A stretch of DNA of 64,000 nucleotides from Zopfochytrium polystomum (Eukaryota > Chytridiomycota > Chytridiomycetes > Chytridiales > Chytridiaceae). Under the pieces are notes generated by a model, which saw only the letters and a program-made list of their open reading frames with translations, searched no databases and had not been told where the DNA came from. The translations under genes and the position numbers were made by a program. Below, piece by piece: positions 46,466 through 56,722 of the stretch (positions within the stretch are counted from its first letter, which is position 1; each line of letters begins with the position of its first letter). The stretch covers positions 62,001 through 126,000 of the forward strand of contig JAIVFJ010000021.1 of assembly GCA_025765615.1 (NCBI GenBank), written 5' to 3'.

Positions 46466-47590
46466 TCACACAAACACCTGGAGCGGGAACACGCCGACCT
46501 CGCCCGAGCGCGCGTTGCGCCCGCGGCCCCAGCCGTCGTCAAACGTGGCAAACACCTCGACCGCGTCGCCCTTGCTCACGCTCAGCTCGTCCGGCAGCCG
46601 GCTCGCGTACTCGTGCAGCGCGACCTGCCAGTGCTCGCGCTGGTCCTCCTCCTCCTCCTCCTCCTCCTCCTCCACGTCGTCGTCGTCTTCTTCCGCCCGC
46701 TTGGCCTCTTGCTGCATCAGCACGTAAGGCTGCTGCGGCGGCTGCTTGGGCGCTGAGGAGGAGGAGGAGGAGGAGGAGAAGGAGGAGGACTGTGTGGGGA
46801 TCGAGGACTCGCTGCCGGCCTGGGGCGGCGCGCCGTGGATTGCGACGCTGCCGACGACGCTGCCGACAATGCCGCCGCCGCCGCCGCCGGGGGAGGGGGC
46901 GACCGGCGGCAGACGTTGGTTCTGCAGCTGTTGCTGTTGCTGTTGCTGCTGATGCGGGGGCTGGGGCGAGGGTGTCGGTGTGGCAGCGGCGGCAGCAGCG
47001 TGTTTCCTCGCGTGGAGGGGAGAATGGGATCCCGCGGCTGTCGCGGCTGCAGCGACGGCGGCCGCGGCCGAAGTGAAGAAGGCGATGCCCGCGGCCACGT
47101 GCGAGCGGCGTGGCGGATCGCCGCCGCCGCCGCCCCCGCTGCTGCTGTTCTTGCGGCTGCTGTTCTTGCTGCTGTTCTTGCTGCTGTTCTTGCTGCCGCC
47201 GCCGCCGCCGCCTGCGTCTGGTCGCTGGGACGGGTGTGTGGAGAGAGAGCTTCGGCGGGGGAGAGTGTCGACGAGGGTCGAGAAGCGGTCCTTGGGGCTG
47301 GTGGTGTTGCTGGTGGTGGTGGTGTTGTTGTTGTCGTCGTCATGGTGGTGGTGCGCGAAGAACGAGGGTGGCGGCGAGTGTCCGGACGAGGTCGGGGCCG
47401 GGGCGGGTGGCGGCGGCCTCATTGCAAAGGCCGATGACGAGAGGGAGGACGAGGCGATCGGCCCACTAGCTCCAACTTCCACGGCTGCTGCACCGCCGGG
47501 TCCCGTCCCTGCAGCAGCAGCTGCGGCCGCCGCCGCCGCCGCCGCCGATGGCTTGGTGGGGTCGGCCAAGAAGGCCTTGCGTGAGCGCAT
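46466..47590 (-). CDS. SH3-domain protein with low-complexity N terminus
   Basis: Intronless frame of 374 codons. About 300 residues of low-complexity sequence (Ala12, Asn/Thr, Ser, Gly and Gln8 runs and an acidic Glu/Asp stretch) lead to a C-terminal SH3 domain of about 55 residues: VALHEYASRLPDELSVSKGD, then the diagnostic DDGWGRGRN and GVFPLQVFV. The ALYDY-like start, the WG pair and the Pro near the end are all present, so the domain should bind proline-rich ligands. The disordered part contains KNSS repeats that could be phosphorylated. The partner is unknown; polarity or actin scaffolding is a guess from other fungal SH3 proteins. Confidence 0.8.
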   Translation of the reverse strand: MRSRKAFLADPTKPSAAAAAAAAAAAAGTGPGGAAAVEVGASGPIASSSLSSSAFAMRPPPPAPAPTSSGHSPPPSFFAHHHHDDDNNNTTTTSNTTSPKDRFSTLVDTLPRRSSLSTHPSQRPDAGGGGGGSKNSSKNSSKNSSRKNSSSGGGGGGDPPRRSHVAAGIAFFTSAAAAVAAAATAAGSHSPLHARKHAAAAAATPTPSPQPPHQQQQQQQQLQNQRLPPVAPSPGGGGGGIVGSVVGSVAIHGAPPQAGSESSIPTQSSSFSSSSSSSSAPKQPPQQPYVLMQQEAKRAEEDDDDVEEEEEEEEEDQREHWQVALHEYASRLPDELSVSKGDAVEVFATFDDGWGRGRNARSGEVGVFPLQVFV

Positions 47591-47667
47591 TTAGTTTGTG
47601 GGGGGCTGCGTGGGCAGGAGGAGTGGGGAGGAGGGAGAAGGACGAGGAGAGGCTTATGAGAGGCGAG

Positions 47668-47713
<46 letters not shown>

Positions 47714-48214
47714 GTCACGCATGCCATCCATCAACCACCACACTGGAGTGCAGCGCCAAGTCAAAGGTGAAAGAGAGAAGAGACAGACAGACAGAGAGAA
47801 AGGAAAAGGAAAAAAGACCGAGAGCCCGACAGACGGACGAGAGACAGACGTCCAGGCAGACAGCGGTGCCTCCTTGCCGCCCTTGTCTTTCTGGTGGCAT
47901 TTCCTCCTGTGTATTCTAACGGTCGCCCTTTTTTTAGACATCGCCTCCTGAGACAATCGTGTACGCCGACACACACACACACACACAAGTCACTCTCTCT
48001 CTGTTTCTCTCTCTTTCGCTCTCTCTCTCTCTCTCTCTTTTGCACGCGCGAAAAATCAGACCCTCCGATTAAAGCGCACGCCATTGCGAGCGATACGAAA
48101 GAACGTCGGTGCGAGAGCTTGGGACTCCCATAAAGATCTGTTCTTCTAGACAATGCTCCAGCTTCAAAAAGAGACTTTTCACCCTCGTTCCTATGTTCAA
48201 CGCACTTTTTTTTT
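47591..48214. other. Intergenic with 40-base poly-T run
   Basis: Between the SH3 gene start and the ABC-F stop. It contains an uninterrupted run of 40 T at 47673-47712, a GACA repeat near 47783-47796, and a CT tract at about 48015-48038. No coding evidence. Confidence 0.55.
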
Positions 48215-51200
48215 TCACTTCGAGGTCGCGCCCGCGCCTCGTTCACTTTTCTGCAAGACCGCCCTCACATACTCCTGCACCCCGCCCTCCAACTTCCTGC
48301 AAGTCCCCTCCCCAATCACGTACGCGCGGTCGACAAAAATGCTCAAAAAATACTGGTCGTGGGACACGGCGAGCACGGCGCCCGAGAAGCGCTTCAGGCT
48401 TTCGACCATGGCCTCGACGGTGTCCATGTCGAGGTGGTGCGTCGGCTCGTCGAGGAGCAGCAGGTGTTTGCCGCCGTAGACCGCGACGGCGACGACGACG
48501 CGAACCCGCTGGCCGCCGGACAGCTGGGATATCGGCCGCGTCGCCAGGGCGCCGATGCCGAATCCGCCGAGGTGCGCTCTGAGCGCGGGCTCCGGTTCGT
48601 CGGGGTGTTGCGAGCGAAGAAGCGAGAGCGGGGTTTCGTCGGGGGGCACGTCGGTGATGTGGTGCTGCGCAACGTATGCCATGCGGGCGCTCGAGTGGTG
48701 CTGGATGTGGCCTTTGTTCGGCTGCAGCTGGCCAGCAATCAAATTCGCCAGAGTAGTTTTACCCTCGCCTTTTTTTTTTGTTTTTTTTTTTTTTGTTTTT
48801 GTTTTGTGTCCATTCGCGCAGATTGGTGAGAGGAAAGCTGGATATTCGCACCCCCACACTCACCGTTGGCGCCAACGATAGCAATCTTTTCACCCATTTG
48901 CACATTCAAAGTAACGTGACTAAGTATTGTGGGCCCGCCAGGATACGCAAACGATACATCCTCCACTTCCAGTAGGGACGCTTTATTTCGCAGCGGCTCC
49001 GGTTCGGGTATCGACCACTTAAGTTGAACGGTTAGAGACATCAACTAAGAAAACAGGACAAACAATTCAGTCCTCACGTTAACAGCCGCATCGGCTTGCT
49101 CAAACTCGATGCCAACACGGTGCGTAAGGAAGTAGCCAACCAAGTCCCTGTTAAGCTTAAACCTGTGGCCTTTGGCGCTGACTTCAAGGCCCCAGCGGTC
49201 ATCCAATTTCTTCCATTGGTTTGTCAGATCTCCGAGACGTTTCCAATAGCGATCATTTTACCTTTTGCCGAGACGCTGCCTGGGTGAGCTTTTTGTCATC
49301 ACCAGATCTCTTGGCAGACTTGACAGCCTCTTGGATGCTTTTCTCAATGTGGGCTTTCTTCTTGTCCATCGCTTCCTGCCGCCTTACGTCTCGTTTCTGC
49401 TTGTCTTCCTTATCCTTAAGATATTCATCATAGTTACCCGTGTGGTACGTCTGAGAAGTCCCGTGTCAGTACCCCTATAAGCACTGGAACACATCTGACT
49501 AACCAGTGTCTGATTTTTCATGACAACAGTCTCTGTCGTGGTGGCGTTCAAAAACGCACGATCGTGGGACACTATCAACATTGTAACTGGCATGTCCACC
49601 AGATAGTTTTGGAGCCACAAAATTGCCGGTAGATCAAGGTGATTGGTAGGCTCGTCGAGGAGTAGTACGTCCGGTTCCATGAACAGAGCCTGAGTTAAGG
49701 AGGCGCGGATTCTCCATCCGCCGGAAAGCTGAGAAAGTGGTCCGTTCTGCCACGCTTCGCTGAAGCCCAAGCCCTTCAGAAGCTTCCGAGCTTTTGCTTC
49801 GGCCGCACTGCTGTTCAGCTGTGAGGAGGAGGAGGAGGAGGGGGGAATGAGAAATTAGCCTTCTTGCAATGCTCTGAGCGAACAAGCATTGAACACTACT
49901 GACCATATCCAAGTGAGCGTACATTTCTTCAAGCATCGAATTGGCAACAATAGGAGCAGCCAGAACTTCGTCAGCGGAAACAGGTAGCTGATGTTTCCTG
50001 AGCCCAATGTCAGTGTGGCTACGTGGTGGTGTGCTGCAAAGTCTAACTTTTTCATCTCAACGACCGCTGCCTCCATTTCCACTTGTTGGTATCGCGCCTG
50101 CAGTCCTCGTGCACCACTCCGCTTGATGGCTTTCTCCCTGATATCCTCCATTTCCAACAACAGTCGCTGCATATTGATTTTGCGAACCGCGCGCGCCAAG
50201 TCCTCGTCGTCGTGCGACTCTTGCGCTGCTTGCAAAACTGCCAGGCGGGGGGTAGAAAATTACAGAGTGTGAATTCGGCGGTTTTCAAATGACGGCTGGC
50301 TCACGCACTTTCAACCTCAGCCTTGTACCGCTTGGCCTTGCCGTCCGCATCGAGAACTACGTCAATAACCCGAGTTGATGGGTCTGTCGTTTCGAGTTGC
50401 TCCACGTAGAGCACGCGAATATTTTTTGGAAATCCAATCAAAAGCTTATAGCCCATGCACTTGAGCAGCGCTGAAGGACCATGGTGTTATTTGAAACGTA
50501 AAAAGAAGAAGAAGGGTGCTGCAAATCGCTCACTGGACTTTCCAACCCCGTTGCGCCCGATAAGACCGTAATGAACACCTTGGAACAACTGCAAATTGGC
50601 ATCAACGAGGATGGGTAGGTCTCCAATAGTAATGTTGACTTGTTTCAAATCAATCTGCATTGGTCCATGACTTCAAAAAAAAAATCGCTGTCATATCGCC
50701 GAGAATGACTTACATCGTTCGATAAAGTTTCAAGCGTGTCGACGTGGAATCGGCTTTGTTGCGTCGTTGCAACAATGACGGGTTCGTCCGATGAAGTCGG
50801 AATAGGAGAAGAAATGGTTTCGGCGGCCTCCTTTTTTTTGGCCGACGAGCCCTTCGTTGAACCTTTCGACTGCGATTTCTGCGGCGGCAACGATATTCAA
50901 ATGAGGAGTCTGCGTGGGGGTAAGACGATCCCGATTTGCATTCAAACCTTTCCTTTAGTCCCGGAAGACGAAGGAGTCCTTGCCGTTTTGGGTGATTCTG
51001 GCGGAGCAGGCGAGGTCGTGGCGGATGCTGAACTTGGTGGCGGCGGCTTCGACTTGCCACTTGTTTGTGGCGCGGAGGCGCCAACGGAGAGCCGCGCGAA
51101 CAGATCATTGATCTCCTCATCCGCCATCTCCTCGCGAAGGAACGACTCGGTCTCCTCGCGGATCGCCGCAGCCTAGGGGCGGGCCAGTAGAGTAAGTACC

Positions 51201-51376
51201 ATAAAGGTTTGCAAGTCCAAGATGATGAGAAGATGGTGGTGGGCACCGACCGATCCACAATCTTCGATGATGGAGGCGAGAAAGCCAGACATCTCGGCAA
51301 GCGCCGCGTTGCCGCTTTGCTGAAGCAGGTCAAGGAAGGCGGCTTGCACATCTGCAGCCGCGGACTGTGCTGTCAT
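48215..51376 (-). CDS. ABC-F ATPase (translation/ribosome-associated)
   Basis: Soluble twin-NBD protein with no membrane domain; ABC-F proteins act on ribosomes (GCN20, ARB1, NEW1, eEF3 relatives). Start MTAQSAAADVQAAFLDLLQQ at 51376; stop at 48215. About 200 Ser/Lys-rich residues precede NBD1, including a helical EEINDLFARLSV. NBD1: Walker A GRNGVGKS (split by an intron near 50530), signature LSGGWRIRASLTQALF, Walker B DVLLLDEPTNHLD, switch VSHDRAFLN. The charged interdomain linker has DEYLKDKEDKQKRDVRRQEA. NBD2: Walker A GANGEGKTT, created only by splicing across a poly-A/T intron (about 48774-48863), signature LSGGQRVRVVVAV, Walker B HLLLLDEPTHHLDMD, switch VSHDQYFLS. Both catalytic Glu are present. 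Closest subfamily uncertain (fungal ABCF2/ARB1-like is likely). Confidence 0.9.
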
Positions 51377-51914
51377 GACTGGTGATGGACTCTGGGGGTG
51401 CCGTCGTCGTCGGGGGGTTGCTCTGCTCTGTCTCTTCTGCTGTGGTGGATTTCCGCGGGTGTATGCATTCTGACTCGTCGAGACGAAGACAAGAACATTG
51501 TGGCGTGGTCAAGTTTCTTCTTCGTTGAGAGAGGCTGTCGACAGACGAACGACGTTGTTGGCCCGCATCGACGGCTGCGCTCAAAGAGTTCCCCTCACTA
51601 ATTTCAGCGGGACAAGGACGCCCGCCGAGAGTTGGGAGAGAAGAGAGAGGATGCAGCCGTTTCTGCTGCTGGCTGTGGCGCTGGGTGCTAGCTGATGCGG
51701 AGCCGCGGCAGCGACGGCTGCGGTTGGGTTCGTAATATATTGAGCGGAAGGCAATTGTAATAACTAAGAAACTTGCTCCCGGTATCCAATCTCCTTTCTT
51801 CTTAGCTTGGCCTAAACTATGAACTGTTGATTATTCTTCAACAGGAAATCAATATAGTGGGAAAGAAATGGGTCTTGTTCACAAAACCCAGATCCCCCGT
51901 ATGTAAAATATACA

Positions 51915-51952
<38 letters not shown>

Positions 51953-52408
51953 GGCCTTGGGAGTCTAGGAATATGCGCATCTGTTGTTGTTGTGCGGTGG
52001 AATGAATGGATCAAGCACCAACCACCAAACCTTGCATTCTTTGTCTCCCGTCGTTGTGCGCTGACGCAAGACAGTCGTCTCTTCCTTCGTTTGGTGTCTC
52101 CCTCCCTCCCTCCTCCTTCTGTCTGTCGGCCCCCGCGGAATCAGGACAGATTTTCCGTTTAGCCCGTCCACGTGCCTGGGGAGGGAGGGAAAACAACAGG
52201 ACAAAACAAAAATAAAGAAAAGAAAGAAAGATACCTCTCTCACGCCCCTCCTTATCCTCCTCGTCCTCCTCCTCCTCCTGCTCCCGCTTCCACGTCCCAG
52301 CTCCTGATAGAGCGACGGGGCCGACCGCTCCCTACACTTCCTCCGACTTCTGCGCCCGACCTCGAAAAAGAAGGGCTTCTTTTGATCGCTTCCGTCGGAC
52401 AACAAGCC
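51377..52408. promoter_or_regulatory. Divergent intergenic region
   Basis: About 1 kb between the ABC-F start (-) and the TMEM135-like start (+); must hold both promoters. A T26 run lies at about 51920-51946. An open frame continues upstream of the chosen TMEM135 ATG but without an ATG. No specific motif is claimed. Confidence 0.5.
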
Positions 52409-54294
52409 ATGGCGATCCAGCAGGCGCATCCGCCATCCCTCTCGTCGTCGTCGTCGTCGCCGTCGTCGTCCTCCGCTTACTCCGTCCAGCATGTCTCTCC
52501 AACGTCCCCTTCCCGCCCACCACCACCAGCTGCTGCGACTGCGGGAGCGTTGTCGTCGCCAGCACCAGCAACCCCGCTTCCTAGCAACCTCAACGTGAAA
52601 ACGGGCTTGAGAGCGCTGTCCCATGCCACACGGGCTTCGCTGCGGGCGCTGCTGTTGGGCTACTCGGTACGCTCGGGCCTCTCGCTCCTGCTCAAGCTGG
52701 TCGGGATTCTGACAAACAAGAAGAAGAGAAACGTAGCGGCAGTCGTCGAGGCCGTTCGCGCGTGCTTTACGGGCGCCCCGTCGGTTCGGTTCGGCTTGTT
52801 CTTTGGAGGTTTTGCGTTCCTGTGGAAGCGTGAGTGCTCTTTGGCGGGTTTTCTGCGCCACGTAATTCAACTGTCTGACACGTTTTGACGGCCCACCTCC
52901 ACCGCCTAAAAACAGTGACCAATAACCTTCTCGTGCTTCACCGGAGGAAGCAGGATCGCTGGAACGGGTTCATTTCGGGCTTTGTGGCGGGCGCTGCGAT
53001 CCTTGTCGAAAAACCATCGCAGCGGCTGGTGTTGGGTCAGCAGATTCTCGTCCGCGGTTTGCAGGCCGTATTCAACAATTTGAAGTTTCGCGGGCACTTT
53101 CACTTTGCCCACGCCGACTCGCTCATCTTTGCGTAAGCTCTTTGTTTGCCCACCCCTAATGGATCATGGACGCGCGACAAAAAAAAAAAAACTACGACTG
53201 ACTAAAAAACAAAACAAAACAAAACTAGCCTGTGTACGGCGCAGGTCATGTACTCGTACGCCATGCAGCCTTCGACGATCCCTGCCTCCTTCTACAAGTT
53301 CATCCAAACGACCGGTCCCATCTCGGAGGGCTCCCTGCAGCTTGCGCGACGGGCCACACACGCGCAACAGCCGCTCGATCCGGACGCCGTCTTTGAGGCG
53401 GTGGTGTCGCACCCACGCGGACGCGCCACGATGCGATCCCTCGTGTACGCGCAGCACTTTGACCCAGCGACGACGTCCGCAAAGTCCATGATCCCCTGCG
53501 AGCTGCTGCACCCGCACGTGGACTCGTGCAACGCGCAGGGCCTGAGCGTGCTGTGGGGCGTGTTCCGGCTGATTTTCCCCGTGTACGCGTCGCTGAACGT
53601 GGTGCCGGCGCTGGCGTTCAGGCTGGGGCAGCTGGCGAACAGACCGTGGCCGATGCTGCGGCGGATCGTGTTCAACACGACGAGGTCGTCGCTGTTTTTG
53701 GGCGCGTACGTCGGCGCGTACATGCGGCTTGCGTGCGTCATCAGGGACCTGGTGAACGCGGGGTGGCTCGCGAGGGACCACAAATACAATTACTGGTTGA
53801 TTGGGTTCATCAGCAGCGCCTCCATCTTTATCGAGGACAAGAAGAGGAGAACCGAGCTGGCAATGTAAGAGGGGGCGGAGCCCGTTTTTTTCTTTTTTCT
53901 TCCGTTCATTCCGAAAGACTGACACCACATCAACCCCCCACTCCAACCCTCCTTCCCCCCCACTCCTCGCAGGTACGTCCTCCCCCGCGGCGTATCCTCG
54001 GTACACAACCTCCTCTACAACCGGCGGTTGACGATCAACGTTCCGCACTTTGACGTGCTCATGTTTTCGACGGGCATGGGCCTGATCATTGCGTTCCTGC
54101 AGACGAACCCGGACATGCTGGGCGGGCTGGTTCGCGGGATGATGAAGGAGATCGATCGGTGGATCGAGGACGGCGAGGACAGGGTGCGGGGCGGCGGAGG
54201 CGGGGGCGGAGGCGGAAAGTCGCGGGTGGCGGTGGCGAGGGGGGTCGGTGCGGAAGCGGGGCCCGCGGGTGCGAGCAAGGTGCGGCGGGCGTGA
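52409..54294 (+). CDS. TMEM135-family membrane protein
   Basis: Multi-pass membrane protein; TMEM135 acts in mitochondrial/peroxisomal dynamics and lipid handling in animals. Four exons fit: 52409-52829, 52916-53132, 53229-53864 and 53973-54294; total 1596 nt (531 residues; human TMEM135 is 458). The Ser/Pro-rich N terminus (about 60 residues) is an addition. The conserved part has SVRFGLFFGGFAFLWK, RWNGFISGFVAGAAILVEK, CTAQVMYSYAMQPSTIPASF, IPCELLHPHVDSC, NTTRSSLFLGAYV and KYNYWLIGFISSASIFIEDK, the hallmarks of the family. Several hydrophobic helices are visible. The C terminus ends in a Gly-run and basic tail. No recognisable targeting signal. Confidence 0.88.
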
Positions 54295-54740
54295 GGGTAG
54301 GCGGAGACCGGGTGGGGTGTGATGAGAACGTTTTTGCGGGCTCATGGGTGTTTTCTTTCTTTTTTTTTTGATTTCTTTCCGTGGACGTTGCCGATTGCTG
54401 ATTATCTACGTGTCCGCGGTGATGTACTTGATCGTTTTTCTTTTCCTTTTTTTTTTTCTTCCTCTCTTCTTCCACTTTCTGTTCCTCGTGTTCACCTTAT
54501 TCGACTTCTTTTCTCGTTTACTTTACTTTTTTGCCGTTCTTTCCCTTCGGAATGTTGTTTGTTAGTTGCGGGCTGTTGCAACCATAGTATAGCTTTTGTC
54601 TTGCGTTCTGGTTGCTGATGCTCCAATATTCTCGAAGTCGGGGGATAGGCTGACGGCGGTGTGTGTGTATTGGAATATGCCCTCGCGAGAAAATGCAAGA
54701 ATCAATTGAAAGAAAAAAACTTGGCTTGTCTTGCCCCTCT
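54295..54740. other. Intergenic, T-rich
   Basis: 3' flank of the TMEM135-like gene, with T-rich stretches (54360-54370, 54449-54460). Marks the edge between gene-rich DNA and the transposon cluster. Nothing else seen. Confidence 0.5.
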
Positions 54741-54759
54741 GCGATCCGCTCCACAATCA

Positions 54760-55390
54760 CACCAAGTTCAGCGGCCGAATTTCAACACCTTACCAGGGAG
54801 AGTTCTCCACCCTGAAGTGATCAAGAAAAGAAGGCAGTGTCCTCACGATCATGATGCGATCCATCCTGCTGCTACGAGATCGAGTTGAACCAACACCATC
54901 CACTGTGTCTAGAAAGCGTCTTCACCAGTCAGCTTGACCCATGCACCCTTTACAGTCTATTTGCCACCAATGACCTCCAAGACGATGGGAAGTTTTTCTT
55001 TTCTAAGTTTAAAGGCCGCCCACGTGTTATCTTGAGAACTAGTGACGAGTCCCCCATTGGTTGCTGTGTCAAACGCTCAGGACTTCACTTCCTCGTCACC
55101 AAGAATTCAAAGCTTCATTGACTCAGTCACACAGCTGCAGCTACCATTGCAATGGTTCATTAGGAGACCTTTCCATCACCTGACAGCCCATCACCAGTTG
55201 CTACCAAGGCGGAACAACTTTGCATTGCACTGGGCCATGTCAGCTTCCAGTGCCTAGGCTACATGCTTCACCACCGAACGAAAGGAGATCTTCCACTGCT
55301 CAACACCTCTCATGTCACAAAGTGCGAGATCTGCATGTCGGCCCAGATGCGCCAGAAGAATTTCCCAGCCTGCCTAATGAGCCAATCCCC
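54760..55390 (+). pseudogene. Degenerate Ty1/copia pol fragment
   Basis: Broken plus-strand frames (for example 54885-55121) with copia-like sequence: SPIGCCVKRSGLHFLVTK, then after stops and frame changes a GAG-pre-integrase-like motif (LGHVSFQCLGYML, then LLNTSHVTKCEICMSAQM), which corresponds to the HxxLGH...CxxC block ahead of copia integrase. Several stops and shifts; no LTR recognised. AT content is higher than in the genes. Old remnant, cut on both sides. Confidence 0.6.
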
Positions 55391-56354
55391 TTTGCATCGT
55401 TAAGGCAAGACAGGAAGGTTCCGCTTGCAATTTCCATCTCTTTCCAGAGTTGTGAATACACATCAATGTCAGTATGAGCAATGTTGAGGTCAGTGGCTAT
55501 AATGACTTTGTAACCGCGTGCAAGAAGGTCAGAACAATTATCTGCCATTTTGTTAAGAAACTTTGTAGGACTGACAGAGACCGGTCTGTTTCAACAATAA
55601 ACGACTGACGAAACAGGTAGTGCTCAAAGGTGTCAACAGCCCACACAAGACCTTCACAATCATGAGTCCAATAGTGCATCTCAGCATCAGCAAGAATGCA
55701 GGAAGCAAAGGCAACAGGTTTTGTTTCACTTCTCTCGGTTATGGGGTTCCTGTGGGTCCACAATGTAAAGGGCAGTGCCAAGGGCATAGCCTGAGGCATC
55801 AACTTCAATGAGGAGCTTATCGCCTTTCTGTGGGATAGAGAGAATAGTATTGACTTTCAACTCTTTGCGGACAAGGTTGAAGGCCTCGTCTTGACACTCC
55901 GTCCACACAAATGGAAGTTTGTGGGATAACAGATTGTTTAAAGGTTGAACCTTATCTGCAAGAACTGCTGAAGCTGGTTCAAAGTCTTTGGTACTGGGTA
56001 CTGGTTGAGTTCAACCATTTTAGCAGGGTCTTTGCAGAGACCTGCTTGGGAGACACAATGTCTGAGGAATGGGAGACCCAAGTGGAACAGATTGCACTTG
56101 GAGGGTTTCAACTTCAGGTTGTACTCTGAGAAACATGTGAAGACACCTTTGAGGTGTTCAAAGTGTTCGTTGAGTGTTTTGGAGTACAACAACATCATCT
56201 ACATACACCATGCAGTATAACCACTTGATGCCAGCAAGAACATGATCCATCGCTCTTTGGGCAATTGGGGAATTATTGCAAAGGCTGAAGGGAATGACTT
56301 TAAACTCAAAGAGGCCTTGCGAAGATATAAACGTCGGTTTGTGGCGATCCTCTT
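55320..56354 (-). pseudogene. Old Ty3-type RT/RNase H remnant, downstream half
   Basis: Continues the reverse-transcriptase frame interrupted by the young element: RHKPTFISSQGLFEFKV, then the catalytic box MVYVDDVVV (near 56200), a one-base shift near 56175, KPSKCNLFHLGLPFL, a stop near 55938, then the RNase H start (LIEVDASGYALGTALYIV) and LVWAVDTFEHYLF. Multiple stops and shifts make it non-functional. This family differs clearly from the young element (YVDD rather than YLDD, low identity), so it is not a copy of it. Confidence 0.8.
56347..56354. repeat. Target-site duplication, left copy (ATCCTCTT)
   Basis: Eight bases immediately left of the left LTR, identical to 61660-61667. In the sense of the old RT gene both read AAGAGGAT (Lys-Glu-Asp codons). 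Longer than the 4-6 bp usual for Ty3-type integrases. Confidence 0.85.
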
Positions 56355-56707
56355 TGTCAGGAACAGGGCAGGACAGGACAAGGCAGACAAGGAACTGAGA
56401 GGAGTGATGATTGTATTGGAAACAATAATTCACTTGAGGGATGGGACAGGTCCCCCATCCCCCTTTTATACCTTTTGAGAGTGTTCCTTGTCAAGACTCC
56501 AAGAAAGTTCCAGAAAGAGCAATTAGTAATGCAATGATACCAATGATACCAATGACAACAAGACAAGTCAGGAAAGCAAAGAAGGTTCCAGAAGGTTCCA
56601 CAAGGTTCCATGAAGGAATGTTCTAGAAGGTTCCAGAAGGTTCCAGAAGGTTCCATGAAGGAATGTTCTAGAAGGTTCCAGAGGTTTCCAGAGGGTGATT
56701 CATAACA
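56355..56707 (-). repeat. 3' LTR of the chromovirus
   Basis: 353 bp; boundaries fixed because the flanks diverge from the other LTR at the next base on both sides. Contains the heat-shock-element array, TATA box and the 11-nt self-priming sequence described separately. Confidence 0.95.
56581..56688 (-). promoter_or_regulatory. Heat-shock-element array in the 3' LTR
   Basis: Same array: GAA at 56581, 56591, 56616, 56626, 56636, 56646, 56661, 56671; TTC at 56586, 56596, 56606, 56621, 56631, 56641, 56651, 56666, 56676, 56686. Confidence 0.8.
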
Positions 56708-56722
56708 TCATCTCCCCCTTTT
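56708..56722 (-). promoter_or_regulatory. Polypurine tract
   Basis: Sense AAAAGGGGGAGATGA directly abuts the 3' LTR; primes plus-strand DNA synthesis. Confidence 0.85.
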
